Source: Apostichopus japonicus
Lineage: Eukaryota > Echinodermata > Holothuroidea > Aspidochirotida > Stichopodidae
Assembly (NCBI RefSeq): GCF_037975245.1
Contig: NC_092568.1
Coordinates: forward strand, 39,698,631-39,762,630
Length of the DNA: 64,000 nucleotides
Direction: 5' to 3'
The notes under the pieces are model-generated. The model was not told the origin of the DNA and did no database searches. It worked only from the letters and a program-made list of their open reading frames with translations. How positions within the stretch are numbered: the stretch's first letter is position 1; each line of letters starts with the position of its first letter. The translations under genes were made by a program, and so were the position numbers. Shown here one piece after another: positions 1 through 12,155 of the stretch.

Positions 1-540
1 TATCTAATAATGTCTCCTACTCCTTTATGGTTGTTGGTAGGCCTATACTTGTTGTGGCCTATAATGAATTTTTCACATAAAATAGCTAAAGGTCATGAGA
101 CAATGGTGAAGGCATATTGCACCACAAGTCAATTTCTGCAACTTGTAGATCTGCTGTATTATGTCATTATTCTTTGCATCGTAAAGGTCTACATCGTAAA
201 GCTTAAACCTATCAGCCAATTCCGATGAAATGTTTTATTACCTACTGAGCTTAAAATCGTGTAGACTTGGACCCCGCCACTGATTGTGTCATCAAAATTG
301 TTGAGGGTTCACTGGTTAGCTATTTTGTTTGTCTTTCTAAACTACACACAAATTTACAGCTCAATATAGTTTAGACACAAACAAATGGTTATCTATTACA
401 TATATGTACAGAAAATAAATCTTTTATTAGGGCAATAATTCGATGTTTTAGGATGCTTTAGGCAGCCATATGTACACATAGCTGTGATATCCAACCGGTT
501 GTGCAAACACGTCCCGCTTATATTTTAGGAAACTCTCTGC
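1..540. other. Unassigned AT-rich sequence
   Basis: No gene, RNA or repeat is recognised here. The 72-codon frame at 10-228 has no family features and is probably chance. A short stretch near 66-81 resembles the candidate exon at 18943-18964 (AATGAATTTTTCACA is shared), but it lacks flanking splice signals. Confidence 0.5.
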
Positions 541-562
541 TAAAGTGTGCACGACCACAATT

Positions 563-985
563 GGATAATATTCATCAAAGTCCACAGTTGATACATGGAA
601 ACTTTACACTAAAGACACAGCATGTTCATAGTTGGATAGAATTCATTAAATTCAACAATTGATATATGGAAACGCCACACTAGGGACACAGCGCTTGCCT
701 ACAGTTGGATAGTATTCATCAATTCCACAGTTGATATGGGGAACTCCACTCTATAGACACATCAAGTCCACATTGGGATAGTATTCATCAATTCCACAGC
801 TGACATGGGAAAACTCCACCTATAGACACATCAAGTCCACAATGGGATAGTATTCATTCAATTCCACAGTTGATGTATTTAAACTCCACACTAAAGACAC
901 AGCGTGTCCACAGTTGGAAAGTATTCATTAAATTCCACAGTTGATAAATGGAAACTTCACACTATAGGCATCCGTGTCCTCGGTT
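563..985. repeat. Degenerate tandem repeat, about 70 bp x 6
   Basis: About six imperfect copies occur in tandem. Each reads roughly as a 'GATAGTATTCATCAA' start, then 'TTCCACAGTTGATAT', then an 'AACTCCACACTA' segment and a 'GACACAGC...TCCACAGTTG' end. Copies differ by many substitutions and small indels, so the array is old. No coding potential is seen. Confidence 0.75.
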
Positions 986-1045
986 GGCTAGTACGAAATT
1001 CAGTCACATTATTTCAACAGTTGAGATGTGAAAAATCACGTTGAT

Positions 1046-1660
1046 CACTAATGATGACTAATTATGATGTTTATGTGGCACTTGTCTGTTAATTACATAT
1101 ACAGAAAATATGCCTTTAACAGTAGGGTGGAGGTTTGAGCTGTCACATGTTAAAAATATCTGGCATGGAGGTTGTTCCACATGTCCCTGGCTAGAGTTGG
1201 GGAAACTCCATACTACAGTGTGTCCAGCATTGGATTGGATTCCCGTTGTGTCCACAATTAATATGTGTTTACCCACACTATACCCTGTCCACGATTGGAT
1301 AGCCCGTTATTCCCATGATGTCCACAGTTGAATTGTGGAATATCACATATTGGTATTTGATCATAAATGATGAATAATCCTAATGTTTGTGTTCGGAAGT
1401 TATAGGGTGGTGGTTTGAGCTGTCATGTGTTGCAAGGACCTGGCATATACATATGCTATTAACATATGTCCCCAGTTAGAATTGGTAAATCCCCATACCA
1501 GTGTGTCCACTGTCGGATAGAATTCCCTTTCCATCCACAGTTGGTATGTGGAATGTACACACAATTGTGTGTCCACGAATAAATTCTCCACACGGTGGCA
1601 TGCGGGAAAATAACATAATGGTAATTGATCGTAAATGATCACAAAAATAAACAAATCACT
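1046..1660. repeat. Two diverged copies of a ~310-bp repeat
   Basis: Two tandem copies begin near 1046 and 1357. Each contains AGGGTGGAGGTTTGAGCTGT or a close variant (near 1121 and 1403), a CTGGCAT segment, several 'TCCACA' boxes like those of the 70-bp array just upstream, and a 'TGATCATAAATGATGA' type end. The shared TCCACA boxes suggest that this and the upstream array are one decayed satellite family. The ORFs here are shadows of the repeat. Confidence 0.6.
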
Positions 1661-2075
1661 TATTACATAATGTTTTATTAACAATCAAGGAAGTGCGCTT
1701 TGTAACATGTATAAATTAACTTGATACGAAGACGTCCACACTTGCATAGTATCAACACATGGTCCCCGATTGAGAGCATTTACATGTAAGTGTGTGTATG
1801 TGTACAGATGTGCTTTGTATTTTAAATAAGGCATTGCTTCATTCGGTTGACCTAATGCAGCATTGCCATAATAACTATCAGCAGTTATTTCTAAACGACG
1901 CGTAAGTAACCACAAAGGTGGGAGAAACCCGCAAGGGCTTATGGATTACAACTTAAACTTCGGGTGGCTTCCAATTCAACATTTTTGACTCAAACTTGGA
2001 ATCCCTTCAGTTTGGAAAGTCATTTCAGATGGGAAAACCGTAGATTGTTTTTGAATGAAAAACACAATTTATCAT
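1661..2075. other. No recognised feature
   Basis: Mixed-composition sequence with a short GT-rich tract near 1789-1805. No RNA gene, exon or element is recognised. Confidence 0.4.
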
Positions 2076-2165
2076 GACCCGGCCGGGGACCAAAGCCTGA
2101 ACCTCCCGATTGCTATGCCTCATTGCTTCAAATACCACTGCCTTTAGCCACTCGGCCGCAACACC
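2076..2165 (-). mobile_element. tRNA-derived SINE head (Ser/Leu-like)
   Basis: On the minus strand this reads as a tRNA-like module. An A-box-like GGCCGAGTGGCTAAAGG lies near 2141-2158, a long variable-arm-like middle follows, and a degenerate B box GGGAGGTTCAGGCTTTGGTC with a CCCCGGCCGGGTCA end reaches 2076. The GGCCGAGTGG start is typical of class II (Ser/Leu) tRNAs, but the B box is altered and no clean acceptor stem is seen. I call it a SINE head or tRNA pseudogene, not a working tRNA. The SINE body and tail, expected below 2076, were not delimited. Confidence 0.6.
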
Positions 2166-2515
2166 GGTATATTATTATATATGATTAAAATTAAATTTAT
2201 TGACCCTTAAAGTGTACCTCATATCACGAAGGTTGGCAACACGCTCGACAAAGCATACGATATATTCCTAGCAAGAGTGGATAGACTATAGCTCAAGGTC
2301 CAGCTGAAGCCTCTCTCCCCAAATAAAAAAAAATACTTTCGCACATTGATCTTTTACAATAGCAGTTATTGAGATACTGATGTGAGAAGTCTAGACAAAC
2401 TCATCACCTTTTCGTAAAGAAAAAATGGTTTATGGATAGCTATTTGCCCAAACAATATAACGATAGCTAAAATAAGAAGAATGATCCAGTTTTACTTTGA
2501 GACATAGATTTTTAG
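2166..2515. other. No recognised feature upstream of LINE
   Basis: AT-rich sequence between the SINE head and the truncated LINE. Stops occur in the LINE frame just before 2516, which marks the truncation point of the element. Nothing else is recognised. Confidence 0.4.
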
Positions 2516-3780
2516 GGTAGGAGTACTGTTGGACACATCCTAGCATTGAGGCGCATAACAGAGGAAGCAGATATTCACAATCTCCCCCTAATGGCAACCT
2601 TCGTTGACTTCCGCAAGGCATTCGACTCGATTCATAGAGGAAAAATGTTCAAAATACTCAGGGCTTATGGAATACCGGAAAAAATGGTCAGTGCCATCCA
2701 AGTTATGTACAAAAACACCGAAGCCATCGTTCTTTCACCCGACGGTGACACTGATCCTTTCCAAATCAAAGCAGGAGTTCTACAGAGCGATACTCTGGCC
2801 CCATTTTTATTCATTTTCCTACTAGACTACATAATGAGGAAGTCAACCATAAATGCAGAGCAACTAGGCTTCACACTCAACCATAGAAGAAGCTCAAGAT
2901 ATCCAAAAGAAGTCCTATGTGATCTAGATTTTGCGGATGATATTGTCCTATGTAGCGATGATCAGTACAACGGTCAAGAGCTACTGCAAAAGGTTGAAAA
3001 ACATGCTAGAAGTGTGGGCCTTAGACTTAATGAGTCAAAAACTGAATATCTCACAGTCAACATCAAAACCCAGGACAAAATCGACATCAAAATAAGTAGT
3101 GGTGCAAAACTGAATGAAGTTGACAACTACAAGTACCTTGGTTCCCTTGTGAGAGATAGTAAAAGTGAAATCAACAAAAGAATTGGCATTGCATGGTCTG
3201 CTTGTAATAAAATGGACACTGTGTGGAAATCTGGCCTCAACAGAAAGACCAAACTAGACATTTTTAAATCAACTGTACAGTTTGTCATCATGTATGGCTC
3301 CGATACATGGACAGTTACGAAGGAATTGGAAGCAAAACTAGATGGGTGCTACACAAGACTTTTACGGAAATGTTTAAATGTACATTGGAGTCAACATATG
3401 ACAAATACTGAACTGTATGGCAATGAACCAAAACTATCCTGTAAGATACAACAACGCAGCCTCAAACTAGCAGGGCACTCATACAGGAACACCAAGGAAC
3501 CAGTCTCTCAACTTTTCATGTGGACACCAAAACATGGAAGGAGAAATAGGGAAAAACATAAGCTCAGCTATATAGATGTAGTTGCTAGGGTCATCGGGGT
3601 GCTTCAAACTGATCTTCCTAACTTGATGAGGGACAGAAATAAATGGGCAAATCTCAACATGATTCCAACTTCTGTCGACTACAGAGAGAGAGAATTTGAG
3701 ACATAGATATATTTACGTCAGTGGGATAGAGAGGGCAAAGAATTGACGAAAAGAAAGAAGAAAAAGCCAAACAAAGATAT
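2516..3780 (+). mobile_element. 5'-truncated RTE-like non-LTR retrotransposon, RT domain and C-terminus
   Basis: The frame is open from 2516 to the stop at 3706. It has no upstream ATG; the first in-frame start-like codon is TTG at 2546, so this is a 5'-truncated coding remnant rather than a gene with its own start. Counting from 2546, residues about 18-28 hold the fingers/palm motif FVDFRKAFDSI, residues 78-85 hold GVLQSDTL, and residues 127-136 hold LDFADDIVLC with the catalytic FADD (YADD-type) box. The C-terminal part, with WTVTKELEAK and RSLKLAGHSYRN motifs, matches the usual tail of RTE-type endonuclease-reverse transcriptases. The endonuclease and the N-terminal part of RT are missing. 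One oddity is serine instead of the usual glycine in the conserved GVLQGD motif. The long stop-free frame suggests a fairly recent insertion. The 3' UTR is about 75 bp, purine-rich and AAAGAAAGAAGAAAAA-like. Clade assignment is from memory of motifs and is tentative. Confidence 0.8.
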
Positions 3781-4266
3781 CTATAATATATGATACTTGA
3801 TAGGTTACTTGTGCAATCTGCTCCTCATGTGTACTTAATTAGCCATACTAAGCATAGAGCGAGATTTCTCTGTACAAGTTAACTTGGATCCAGTAATTGA
3901 CACTTCTAGTTACAGTTCAGTGCGTAGTATGGCTTTGGATTGTCGTCTTTGATAAATAGGCCATCAGCTGAAGGTCGAAATTCGCCTGTTTCGTTCCAGC
4001 AACTGTGGGACTAAAATTTCTCTACAGCATTGAATACATAAATTAACGAAGATTAATGATCCAACAGTTCTCCATGTACTTCCCTGCATTTATTTGCAAT
4101 GCCGCTCGAAATATCTAACTATAGTTTATATTGCGTATGTTAATAAACTTGCCGTGTTACGTTCAAAAGTCGTGCGCCAGTGAGATATCTGTATCATGTG
4201 ATATGAATTGTCCAATGAGCCTTGAGTTCTGAATGCACTCTTTGTAGAAAACAACAAGCATGGCGA
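3781..4266. other. No recognised feature
   Basis: Mixed-composition sequence between the LINE and the TIR element. No exon, RNA or repeat is recognised. Confidence 0.4.
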
Positions 4267-4273
4267 CTCCCAA

Positions 4274-6215
4274 CCCAGCAAAAAATGTACCCTAATTTTA
4301 CCGCGGTAAACTATGGTAAATGTGTGGAAAAATTGTGGTAAAATCAACCCTGGTACATTTACCGCAGTTTTACCATGGTATTACCGCGGTAAAAGTATGG
4401 TAAAAGTGCGGTACATTTACTGCGGAAAATCTACCGCAGTTTTACCATGATATTACAGCGGTATAAGTAGGGTAAAAGTGCGGTACATTTACTGCGGTAA
4501 ATTTACCGCAGTTTTACCATGCAATTACCGCGGTAAAAGTAGGGTAAAAGTGTGGTACATTTACTACGGTAAATTTACCATAGTTTTACCATGATATTAC
4601 TGTAGTAAAAGTAGGGTAAGTTTATATGGTACATAAACTACATAGGTGAAATTCCTACAATTGTGCTATGATTAACCACAGTAAAAATAGGGTAAAACTA
4701 TACGTTGCAAATATACTATGGTAAATTTACCATAATTGTACCATGATTTTACCACAGTAGAACATATATGGGTCACACTATGAAACATGATGGTACATTT
4801 GAAGCAATTTTTCCATGATTTTGTCCCATATTTTTGCAATGCTGATATGACAAACCTTTTGTTCTACTCATATCTTAATGTTTGCAATATAAATTACCTG
4901 TGGATATGAGTTGAATAAAGAAGAGGGACAAAATGCTATTCTTATATGTTATAGTATGCATCTCTTTTCCTAAGAAACAAAACAAACAGAGGATAGATAC
5001 ATAGAAAATTCCTTCATGGAATCCCTGATATATTTGAGAGGAGATTAATTCTTTTTTCATTATTAGGGAGAACCTAAAAGCCTTTAAAAAAAAAAGAACA
5101 ATATAAACTAGCACACAAAAGGCATAGGTTCTGTGCCTCAACACTGTGGCACACGAAATTGACCAATCAGTGTCCTCAGATTTGGGTATTCTCTGTCAGG
5201 TACGTCCATTAAATGACTTGACAAGTCTATGTATCTATAATCAGAGTATATGATATGATGATGATAATCAGAGTACTCTTTTCATTAAAAACAAGTCTTT
5301 AGGACAATAGGAGATCAGAAGTCCAATCTGGACTACCAATTAAGTCAAAGAAGAGAGTCAGGAATCATACCATCTAGGGTAATTGAAATTCAACAAAGCT
5401 TTCTTATGTTTGAAACCTCCATGGATTTGATAAAAACTGTTGCATGCTACAACTGTGCACTTACATGTCAGGCATACAACCATTGCAATAAGAGTAAAAG
5501 CATATAGCCAAATTATGATACAGTACACTGATGGGTGAAATTCAAAGAAATATATATGGTGTACATGCTTATTGAAATTAGGACAAAATAATGCTCAATG
5601 TGAGGTAAAACTGTCCTACAATAAGTGTAAAATCATGGTAAACTGAGGTAAAACTAAGGTAAAAGCGTGGTAATTCGACGGTAAAATTGGGGTAAAAGCG
5701 TGGTAGAAGTATGGTAAATTGAGGTAATACTAAGGCAAAAGCTTGGTTAATATACGGTAAATTTAGGGGAAAAGTGTAGTAAATGCGTGGTCAATCTAGG
5801 GTAAAATTGGGTAAAAGAACGGTAAAACGGTGGTATATTTGGGGTAAAAGCGTAGTAAAAGTGTAGTTAAAGCGCGGTAAAAGTATGGTAACACTGTGGT
5901 AAATTGCGGTAAAATTGGGGTAAAAGAACGGTAAAACGGTGGTATATTTGGGGTAAAAGCGTAGTAAAAGTGTAGTTAAAGCGCGGTAAAAGTACGGTAA
6001 CACTGTGGTAAATTGCGGTAAAATTGGGGTAAAAGTGAAGTAAAACCATGGTAAATTTGTGGTAATTTACATGCGGTAAACCGCGGTTTACCGCGTCCAT
6101 AGGGCCAAAACACCGCGGTAATGTACAACAAATTTACCGCGTTTTTACCCCTGTTCTACCTTGGTAAAAGTGTGGTATGTTACCGCGGTAAATTTGAGGT
6201 AAATTTTTTCCTGGG
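4274..6215. mobile_element. 1.94-kb non-autonomous TIR element with subterminal GGTAAA/TTTACC palindromes
   Basis: The ends are inverted: CCCAGCAAAAAA at 4274-4285 and TTTTTTCCTGGG at 6204-6215 (one mismatch). The similarity continues outward as CTCCC (4267) / GGGAG (6218-6222) and inward through TGTACCC / GAGGTAAAT. Inside both ends, about 4290-4760 and 5620-6200, lie dozens of short GGTAAA, TTTACC and ACCGCGGT blocks. Many form local palindromes such as ACCGCGGTAAA or GGTAAATTTACC. In the right arm an ~85-bp unit is duplicated almost exactly (about 5800-5890 and 5900-5995). The core, about 4800-5600, is ordinary AT-rich sequence with no transposase. No clear target-site duplication is seen, so the superfamily is unknown. 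The minus-strand ORFs rich in F, Y, T and L around 5791-6100 are only translations of the repeats. Confidence 0.75.
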
Positions 6216-8334
6216 ACGGGAGCTAGTCAGTCTCCGACACACGAAAATATACAGTGCTTAATGCACGTTGATTCTGTAAAATATGAAGCAGTCAAGACAC
6301 TGACGAATCATGATGGACTAATGTTACTTCCTGCGCTAAAACACATGTCATCTCCATTCGGGTCAGTATAGAGATATAATGTACATGCGTATGGCTACCC
6401 ACATTACTATTATTATGTTTCTAAGTTTTAAAATCGTTTATTTATTAGCAGCCGTGGTCACTGAGAGCATGGAAACACCCCTTTTTTACCCACTCCCAAA
6501 TTTCTTCCAAACAGCAAATGTTTATAACACACGCATATGTAAACTCGTATGCACAAATGTAGTTAATTGATAGACACATTTTGTATCTAAACCCCATGAC
6601 CAAAACACTCTCAAAAAGGGGAGGGTCCCTTCTTCACTTAAAACTCTACCCAAAAGGGCGTCAGCAAATTATGTGTCCGCAACCCCCCTTCCCTCTGTCG
6701 TAACAGAGGGTCGAGCTTATATGGTGTTTTTGAAAGTCATATCGATGCAAGCGTTATTGAAGCTTAATTTCCCGGGGTGGTGGTTGCATCATTTTGCATC
6801 CAGGCCTTCTTAGCGAAACCAGTTTTTCTTTTCCAGTGGGGGAGATGGCACCCCGTCCACTAAGATCCCTTCTCAGAACGGACTTTATCGAAATTGGGGC
6901 CTTGCCATCCTCAACCCACTCAAATTCGAATTCAGCCTTTAAAGTGTAATGATAAGTCTATCAATATAGACGTTAATTAAAGCCCAAACTGCCTCACAAT
7001 GGGGACAACAATTTTGCTTTGGTCCTTAATTACACCATTATAGATTGGTCTAGTTAGAAAGAACAAAACACATTTCCAAACATCTCGTAGAAAAAAAAGT
7101 TAAAATGAGGCTTTTTAGGGCTTTTTTTAATGTAATTTTTCGAACTGAACTATGATATATGAAGTTAACTATATAAAATAGCGCAACACTATAAGTATGG
7201 GGCTTCAATACTAACACACTAAGGATACACATCAGTGTCACGAGTATGCTTGATACAAGTCAAACGACCATGCAGCTGTATACAGTTGCCATGAATATTC
7301 ATAAGTTTTCTGTTTTGCTCACGAAATTCGCATTGGTAACATTCGACATTCTAGTATGCTTTGTTTGATTCACTGATTTCTGATTGAATTTATGTAAGTC
7401 TTTGTTAAGATTACTTTGTATAAATGCAGATAAAGGGTAAGTATGAATAGGCGAGGTAAGCAGGTTAGTGCATGATATTCTTATTTTGTACTACTTGGTG
7501 CAAGGGGTGCTGAGTGCCCCACAGCAGTAACTCGTTGCAGTTGGGCGCGATGTCCGTTGGGCGACGTAACCCGCAAGCAGTATTTTACTATCAGGATCGT
7601 GGGTTTCCAAGTATATGTAGGGGCAACTTTGGTTCCCCGCTGGTGAATTCATTGTACTATATGGCTTAAGGATACCTGTCTTAAAGGACCTGCAGATATC
7701 TGTAAAAAGCCGGATTCCAGGTTTTGTTTTGGTACGAAGACTTAACTAAAGCCACTAATATCGAAGGCAGTCACTCGAATCTTGGTGTTGTCCAGTCACA
7801 TTGTTTCACCTTACCCGTGGCAATCAGTGTTGTGGCCGTAAAGCCAACTGTTCCTGACGATTATTATTATTATTATTTATTACCGCTTGCACTAATGTGA
7901 ACTCTCATGACATAATACCGACTCTACCATCTGTCATTTTGACTTACAGGACACAGCATTTAGGTCACATCCGTATTGAAGAGGGTCTAAGGGAGAAAGT
8001 CACCTCCCCTTTGAGAAAACATTGGATGACGAGGCTGAGATGAAAACTGGTATTGTAACGCCGGCCGCCCCAAGACGTCGCATTTGCCCGTGGCTAAACG
8101 TCCCCCTTGTTTTTCATATGAAGCACAGACAGAGAAGAAGACAGTGGATTTATTTGTGATTTGTCTGAACAGATTAATGCAATCAAAGTACAGATTCAAT
8201 GAACAAGCGTAATAACGGATTAAATAATAGAAACAGACTATAATGCATTATTTGTTATACAGTACCAGCTGAGGATATGTATTCAGTCTTGACCTAATAT
8301 AACTAGTTCAGTATAATACTCAACGTAATGCACA
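6216..8334. other. Long stretch without recognised genes
   Basis: No supportable exon or element is seen. A strong donor-like GGGTAAGTATG lies at 7435-7445, but no matching acceptor or coding exon was found. A short ATT trinucleotide run lies at 7859-7881. Minus-strand 7987-8199 has a 70-codon frame without a recognisable family. The GC-richer patch at 7500-7660 may be part of an old repeat, but I could not name it. Confidence 0.4.
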
Positions 8335-8445
8335 CACTGTGTCAATACTGCAAAACGAACGCGCCGCGTCAATAACGCTAGAAGAAACACACCGCGTCAA
8401 TAACGCAAAAAGAAACGCACCGCGTCAAAAACGCAAAACGTCTTT
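8335..8445. repeat. Short tandem repeat with CGCGTCAATAACGC units
   Basis: Three to four imperfect ~30-bp copies of a unit containing CGCGTCAATAACGC followed by an A-rich AAAGAAACGCAC spacer. The unit is GC- and CpG-rich against an AT-rich background. Confidence 0.7.
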
Positions 8446-9235
8446 ACCTTATGATACAGTCACACAGGCTACTTTATGAAGATTTATTCTCTCTTAGAGA
8501 GACAGCAATTTACCCTTATATAATGACTTGTTTCTAGGAGAGGGTATACGATGAACAAAATACCGTACATAGGATGTGTGTACAGCTAAGTCAGCATATT
8601 CCTCAGATATTTTACGTTAAAGCTTCGATTCAAGTAAATTCGTTACAAAGATTAATTCATGCCAGATTATTCGTTTCATTAACTTGCAAATTATTTCTAA
8701 TACGATAAAGAAATGCTAAGAAAGAGAGACCTGTCAAACTGCTGTCTCAATGATACTAACCACGGGAATATTTATGCCAGTTACAATTACTTTGTCAAAG
8801 GACTTGTTGGACTTAAGTGGCTCTCGGGGGAGTCGATCCGTAGTGGAGGTGGAGGGGGGGGGGTGCAGAATTTATAAAAACATATACATACATATACATT
8901 ATAATAAATGCATGACTTGGAACTCCCCTATAAAATCTTTTACAGAAATATGCTACTGGTATTAAACTTAATTAATTGCTTCCTAACCACAATGTTTAAT
9001 TCTATTTACACGTCATTAATCAATTATCACCGAAGCTTGAACGAACATCCAATGCCACTCCTAAACACATCGCGCCCGGAAAAAAAGTCTGTTAAGAGAT
9101 AACGCCATAATTACTAAGTGGTGGGAATAATTACTAAAAAAGCCACAGATGGAGGCTCTGTAGTATAAATTACTCATACCCGGGTTGCTGGTTATGAATG
9201 CGACAGATTTTAAGGCTGTCATAAATATAATGTAT
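8446..9235. other. No recognised feature
   Basis: AT-rich sequence with a G-run near 8850-8861. The two overlapping short + strand frames near 8750-9102 have no family features and no splice context. Confidence 0.4.
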
Positions 9236-9237
<2 letters not shown>

Positions 9238-9294
<57 letters not shown>

Positions 9295-9400
9295 CACAAA
9301 GATAGATATAAATAGTAAATAGTATATAGTCATATATATTGTAATATATATATAGTTATATATTCAAATATAGTAATATATATAATATATATTAATAATA
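9238..9400. repeat. (TA)n microsatellite and degenerate AT tract
   Basis: An almost pure TA run covers about 9239-9288. It is followed by a degenerate TATA/ATAG-rich tract to about 9400. Confidence 0.9.
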
Positions 9401-9739
9401 TATTGCTAGGGACTGGAAATTTACCAGAAATTTATCAAAAATATTACAAATAAAGGCAGTGAAAACCATCTTATTTATAATAAAACATAATAAACCAGAA
9501 ACAGTCAATGGATATTCATTAATCCTGTCCGATTGGAAGAACTTTTAATAGTCGCTATTTCCAGACTGAAACCAAGACATTCAGAATGGCATGACGATTT
9601 TTAACCATATATGATAACAAATGTTATTCATTTGTGGCCAAACCATTGACTATTTTTTTGCATTTATCTTTTACTTCTGGTAAATTTCCAGATAAACAAA
9701 ACAATGCAAAGGTAATAACAATTAAAAAACAAAATTTAC
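9401..9739. other. AT-rich sequence, no recognised feature
   Basis: Low-GC sequence between the AT microsatellite and the LINE remnant. It may include decayed LINE sequence, but no RT motif is visible. Confidence 0.35.
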
Positions 9740-11010
9740 TCAAACATACGGAGCTAACCGTCCTACTTCTTTGCTATCATGTTTTTCAAAAATTATTGAA
9801 AAACGTATGAGCAATCGTATTCTTAATTTTCTAACATAGTATAATATTTTGTGCAATGAAACGTATGGGTTCCGTCCAAATGCTATTGAACAACTATACT
9901 GATCTTGATCATAATAAAATATCAATTGGAGTGTTCCTTTATCTCTCCAAAGCATTTGATATTATTGACCATACCATATTTGCTAAGTACGTTATCTTTT
10001 TATGGCGTAAGAGGAACAACCCTTGCCTGATTAAGTAGCTATAGATCAAATAGATAGCAATAAATATCATCCAATAAACTTGTTGAAACCCGTCGCGGTG
10101 TCCCACAGGGCTCAATATTATATATATTCATTATATATGTAAATTACATTTGCCAAGTTTAAAAAATTGTTACTATCTTGTTTGCAGATGATACCAATAT
10201 TTTCTTCGAGTTCGAAAACGTGTAATACATAATACTGTCTCTACTGAATTAAATACATTTTTTCGTACTGATATGCCGCTAATGAGTTTTCACTTAATGT
10301 AGAAAAAAACTAACTGTATAGTATTTAATGGATGAAGAACACTTAATTGGAGTAATGATATATTAATGGACGGTAAAACAATAAAGCTAGTATCATTTTC
10401 TAAATTTTTAGGGATTAATATTGATAGTAAACCTTTATGAGGTGATCATATCACAAAAGTCTGCACCAGCGTCGCAAGAGGTTTAGGAATTGTAGCAAAG
10501 CTTAAAAGTTTCCTCTCCCAGAATATACTCAGAATGATTTATCAAACTTCAATAGCACCATATTTATATTAGTGCTTGATTATTTGGGTACAGGCAGGTC
10601 ACAATTACACCACCTTAATATACTACAGAAGAGTGCAATACGTCATTTATCTCACGCAGCACCGCGTGAACTAACAAGCCCATTTTTTTTTAAGAAACTC
10701 AATTTATTGAAATTAGATAATCTTATAAAAGGTAATATTGCACATATAAGTACAAAGCTTGGAATGGATTATTAACAAACGGTTTTCGAAATTGTATTTA
10801 TGGCAACAGAGAGTTTCATAATAATAATACAAGACCGGTTAGCAACTTACATTATAACTCATATTAGACACGCACTGATGGTATGTTAAGTCTAAGAAAC
10901 CGTTCAACTAAAACGTGGAACTCACTATCAACTGATGTAAAAACTTATAAATTAAGCTCAATATTTAGAAAAGCCTTATTACAGATATTAGTATTTCCTA
11001 TCAATTATGA
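9740..11010 (+). pseudogene. Decayed CR1/Jockey-type LINE reverse transcriptase
   Basis: Successive RT blocks appear in the right order but in different frames with stops between. NRPTSLLSCFSKIIEKR lies at about 9755-9805, YGFRPN near 9862-9880, and GVFLYLSKAFDIIDHTI at about 9930-9980 (the usual motif has D where Y stands). RRGVPQGSI is at about 10091-10117, and FADDTNIFF, carrying the catalytic FADD, at about 10184-10210. The tail LNILQKSAIRHLSHAAPREL is at about 10612-10671. Order and motifs match Jockey-superfamily LINEs (CR1/L2/Jockey group). Frameshifts and in-frame stops make it non-functional and clearly older than the LINE at 2.5 kb. No endonuclease domain or clear 3' end was found. 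Confidence 0.8.
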
Positions 11011-12155
11011 TTAAGTAGTAACTGAAACATATAAATATTATTATCATTATTTTCACCTTTTTTTTCTCTCTTCTTTCTACTTTTTAGGAAGTTTTCTTTG
11101 TTGCATTTTCAGGAGACTTCCCTAAACATTGTAAATATTTAAGTGAACAAACAAATATATAAGCAAAAAAACACATTGTGAGATGCAAGTGGTTCACTCG
11201 GCCTTATTCCCTTTTATATGTTAATTTGTTTGGTTTATTGTTACCGTCAGAACTGATGGCTTAAGAGATATATCAGACAGTGTAATATCTTCATTAACAG
11301 AACTGACTGTTCTTACTATTGTAGGCGAGATACTCAACCTGTTCTGTGGTATACCAAGTGTTACCATGTGAATTACATTTATACTATAATTAAGTATACC
11401 ATCATACTTCCGTACATTTCACTACATTTCGCTACACGCAAATACAATATAATATACGTCCCGTGTTTGACTAATTCAATAACGATTGACGCTCATTTGA
11501 TTTAATCATGTTGCATTTTGTCTTTCAACATTGAACGATTATGCTCTGTTTGTCACTATCTATTTGATTCTATGCGTTCCATCCATTATATGAATTCATA
11601 TGTTGATCATTTTAAGTCCTGGGACATGACGCGGTTTCGAAATTCAGAGCAGCCTTTTAATCCTTATAATAAAATATGATGTTCGTTCATGTAAGTTATT
11701 GTACCCTAATAGTTTTCTAAGAAAAACCTCTAGGTTAAATATGTACGGTTGTAGTTAATTATTCGCTTAAGTAATATCATTTTGAAAAATGATGTTGTAA
11801 ATTAAATTTCGTGATTTGTAAAAGATAACGTGCCGTTTTAAGGACGCCGTGTCTCGTGTGAGAGTACAGATTTTCTATATTTTTTATCCTCACGCTGGAA
11901 AGTGACGTCTTTTGCTGTACCTGATCTCAGATCGTACTTTTCAAGTAGACAAACTTCCTAACCGCACAACGTTATTTTGAATGATTTCAAAGCATAACGA
12001 AAGTACGGCATGGCGTGACAAAGAAGTATTCATATTTATAGACAATTACGCAAACGCCTGTTAGTTGTTTGTTTGTGCAGTCTTTTCTTTGCTTTTAAAC
12101 AGAAAGTTTGCATAGCTTTCCATATATATGTAAATAAAATATGACAAAGTCTTAC
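11011..12155. other. No recognised feature
   Basis: AT-rich sequence with a T/C-rich tract at 11055-11085. No exon, RNA or repeat is recognised. Confidence 0.4.

Noticed and set aside
2076-2165. Functional tRNA-Ser or tRNA-Leu
   Set aside because: The B box is altered and no acceptor stem pairs, so a SINE head or pseudogene fits better.
5791-6100. Minus-strand frames rich in F, Y, T, L
   Set aside because: They translate the GGTAAA/TTTACC repeats of the TIR element.
7435-7445. Strong donor-like GGGTAAGTATG as a possible first exon of the microexon gene
   Set aside because: No promoter, acceptor or coding sequence can be tied to it, and it lies 10 kb upstream of the ATG exon with repeats between.
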